Source: Pseudomonas sp. Leaf58 (GTDB taxonomy: Bacteria; Pseudomonadota; Gammaproteobacteria; Pseudomonadales; Pseudomonadaceae). Taken from it: 64,000 bases of DNA. This document shows, one piece after another, positions 63,940 through 64,000 of the stretch. The first letter of the stretch is position 1. Every line of letters starts with the position of its first letter. Position numbers and translations under genes: made by a program. The stretch is taken from the NCBI RefSeq assembly GCF_003627215.1, contig NZ_CP032677.1:3353501-3417500 (forward strand), read 5' to 3'. The notes below the pieces were generated by a model. The model was not told the DNA's origin and ran no database searches. It worked only from the letters and a program-made list of their open reading frames with translations.

Positions 63940-64000
63940 GTGAGATTCAAACAGCCCCTGCTTGCAGTTCTGTTACTCACCCAGTTTGTTGGTGGTTGTA
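63940..64000 (+). CDS. Start of a possible lipoprotein gene, cut by window edge
   Basis: From a GTG at 63940 the frame reads MRFKQPLLAVLLLTQFVGGC, a typical lipoprotein signal peptide with VGGC lipobox. The ribosome site is weak (GGGG at 63929). Only 20 codons are visible, so the product cannot be named. Confidence 0.45.
   Translation, partial: MRFKQPLLAVLLLTQFVGGC

Noticed and set aside
63771..63980. Minus-strand open frame of 69 codons at the right end
   Set aside because: No ribosome site, no domain, and a better lipoprotein signal is present on the plus strand.

Overview
The window is a compact, GC-rich chromosomal segment of a Pseudomonas of the P. putida group. This rests on the gene content (pcaIJ, rbsBACR-K, ansB, ahpCF, modABC, a CsrA/RsmA-type regulator, puuB-like oxidase), the many short REP-type palindromes between genes that carry a GCGGGC..GCCCGC core, and the typical Pseudomonas tRNA and lipoprotein genes. 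I found no insertion sequence, prophage or CRISPR array.

Layout. 0.0-4.7 kb: a ribose uptake operon on the minus strand (rbsB, A, C, R, start of K) behind a LacI-type operator. 4.7-6.1 kb: periplasmic glutaminase/asparaginase ansB, preceded by two AauR-like boxes and a sigma-54 promoter. 6.4-8.5 kb: an SOS-controlled pair (DUF1654 gene, endonuclease I), a small alarmone hydrolase and a SPOR lipoprotein. 8.6-13.6 kb: a four-gene surface-glycan cassette (flippase, VirK-like, GNAT, GT61-type transferase) next to two tRNA-Val genes. 14.3-21.2 kb: puuB-like oxidase, a C39-like pseudopeptidase lipoprotein, TerC, NhaR, SstT, YceH. 21.4-26.3 kb: ahpF, ahpC, gor, galU. 26.5-28.5 kb: a TsdA/TsdB-like pair of cytochromes c and a lipoprotein. 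28.6-32.9 kb: small conserved genes, nitronate monooxygenase and the molybdate operon modABC behind a ModE-like site. 33-37.5 kb: topoisomerase IB, a csrA/rsm gene and a kinase-KaiC-response regulator operon. 37.8-45.6 kb: tRNA-Leu, DoxX, a likely RpoS-type small RNA gene, a coiled-coil protein, an alcohol dehydrogenase, tRNA-Cys, SohB, an SCP2 protein, and an APH-type kinase plus SDR pair. 45.6-54.3 kb: a methyltransferase, two diguanylate cyclases, small secreted proteins, an SLC13/TrkA-C permease, a TSUP permease and a LysR regulator. 54.5-59.2 kb: a 27-residue membrane protein, an unusual chemoreceptor and pcaIJ of the beta-ketoadipate pathway. 59.3-64 kb: a run of probable stress genes (PfpI-type protein, YghA-like SDR, CinA-C, DUF421).

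Most of the window is housekeeping or catabolic core genome. The parts most worth following up are the regulatory sites (AauR, sigma-54, LexA, RbsR, ModE, PcaR and RpoS-type promoters), the glycan cassette with its own strong promoter and palindrome, the KaiC signalling operon, the candidate RpoS-dependent sRNA, and the tiny membrane protein. All functional calls come from reading the sequence and from recalled family knowledge; no database search was run.
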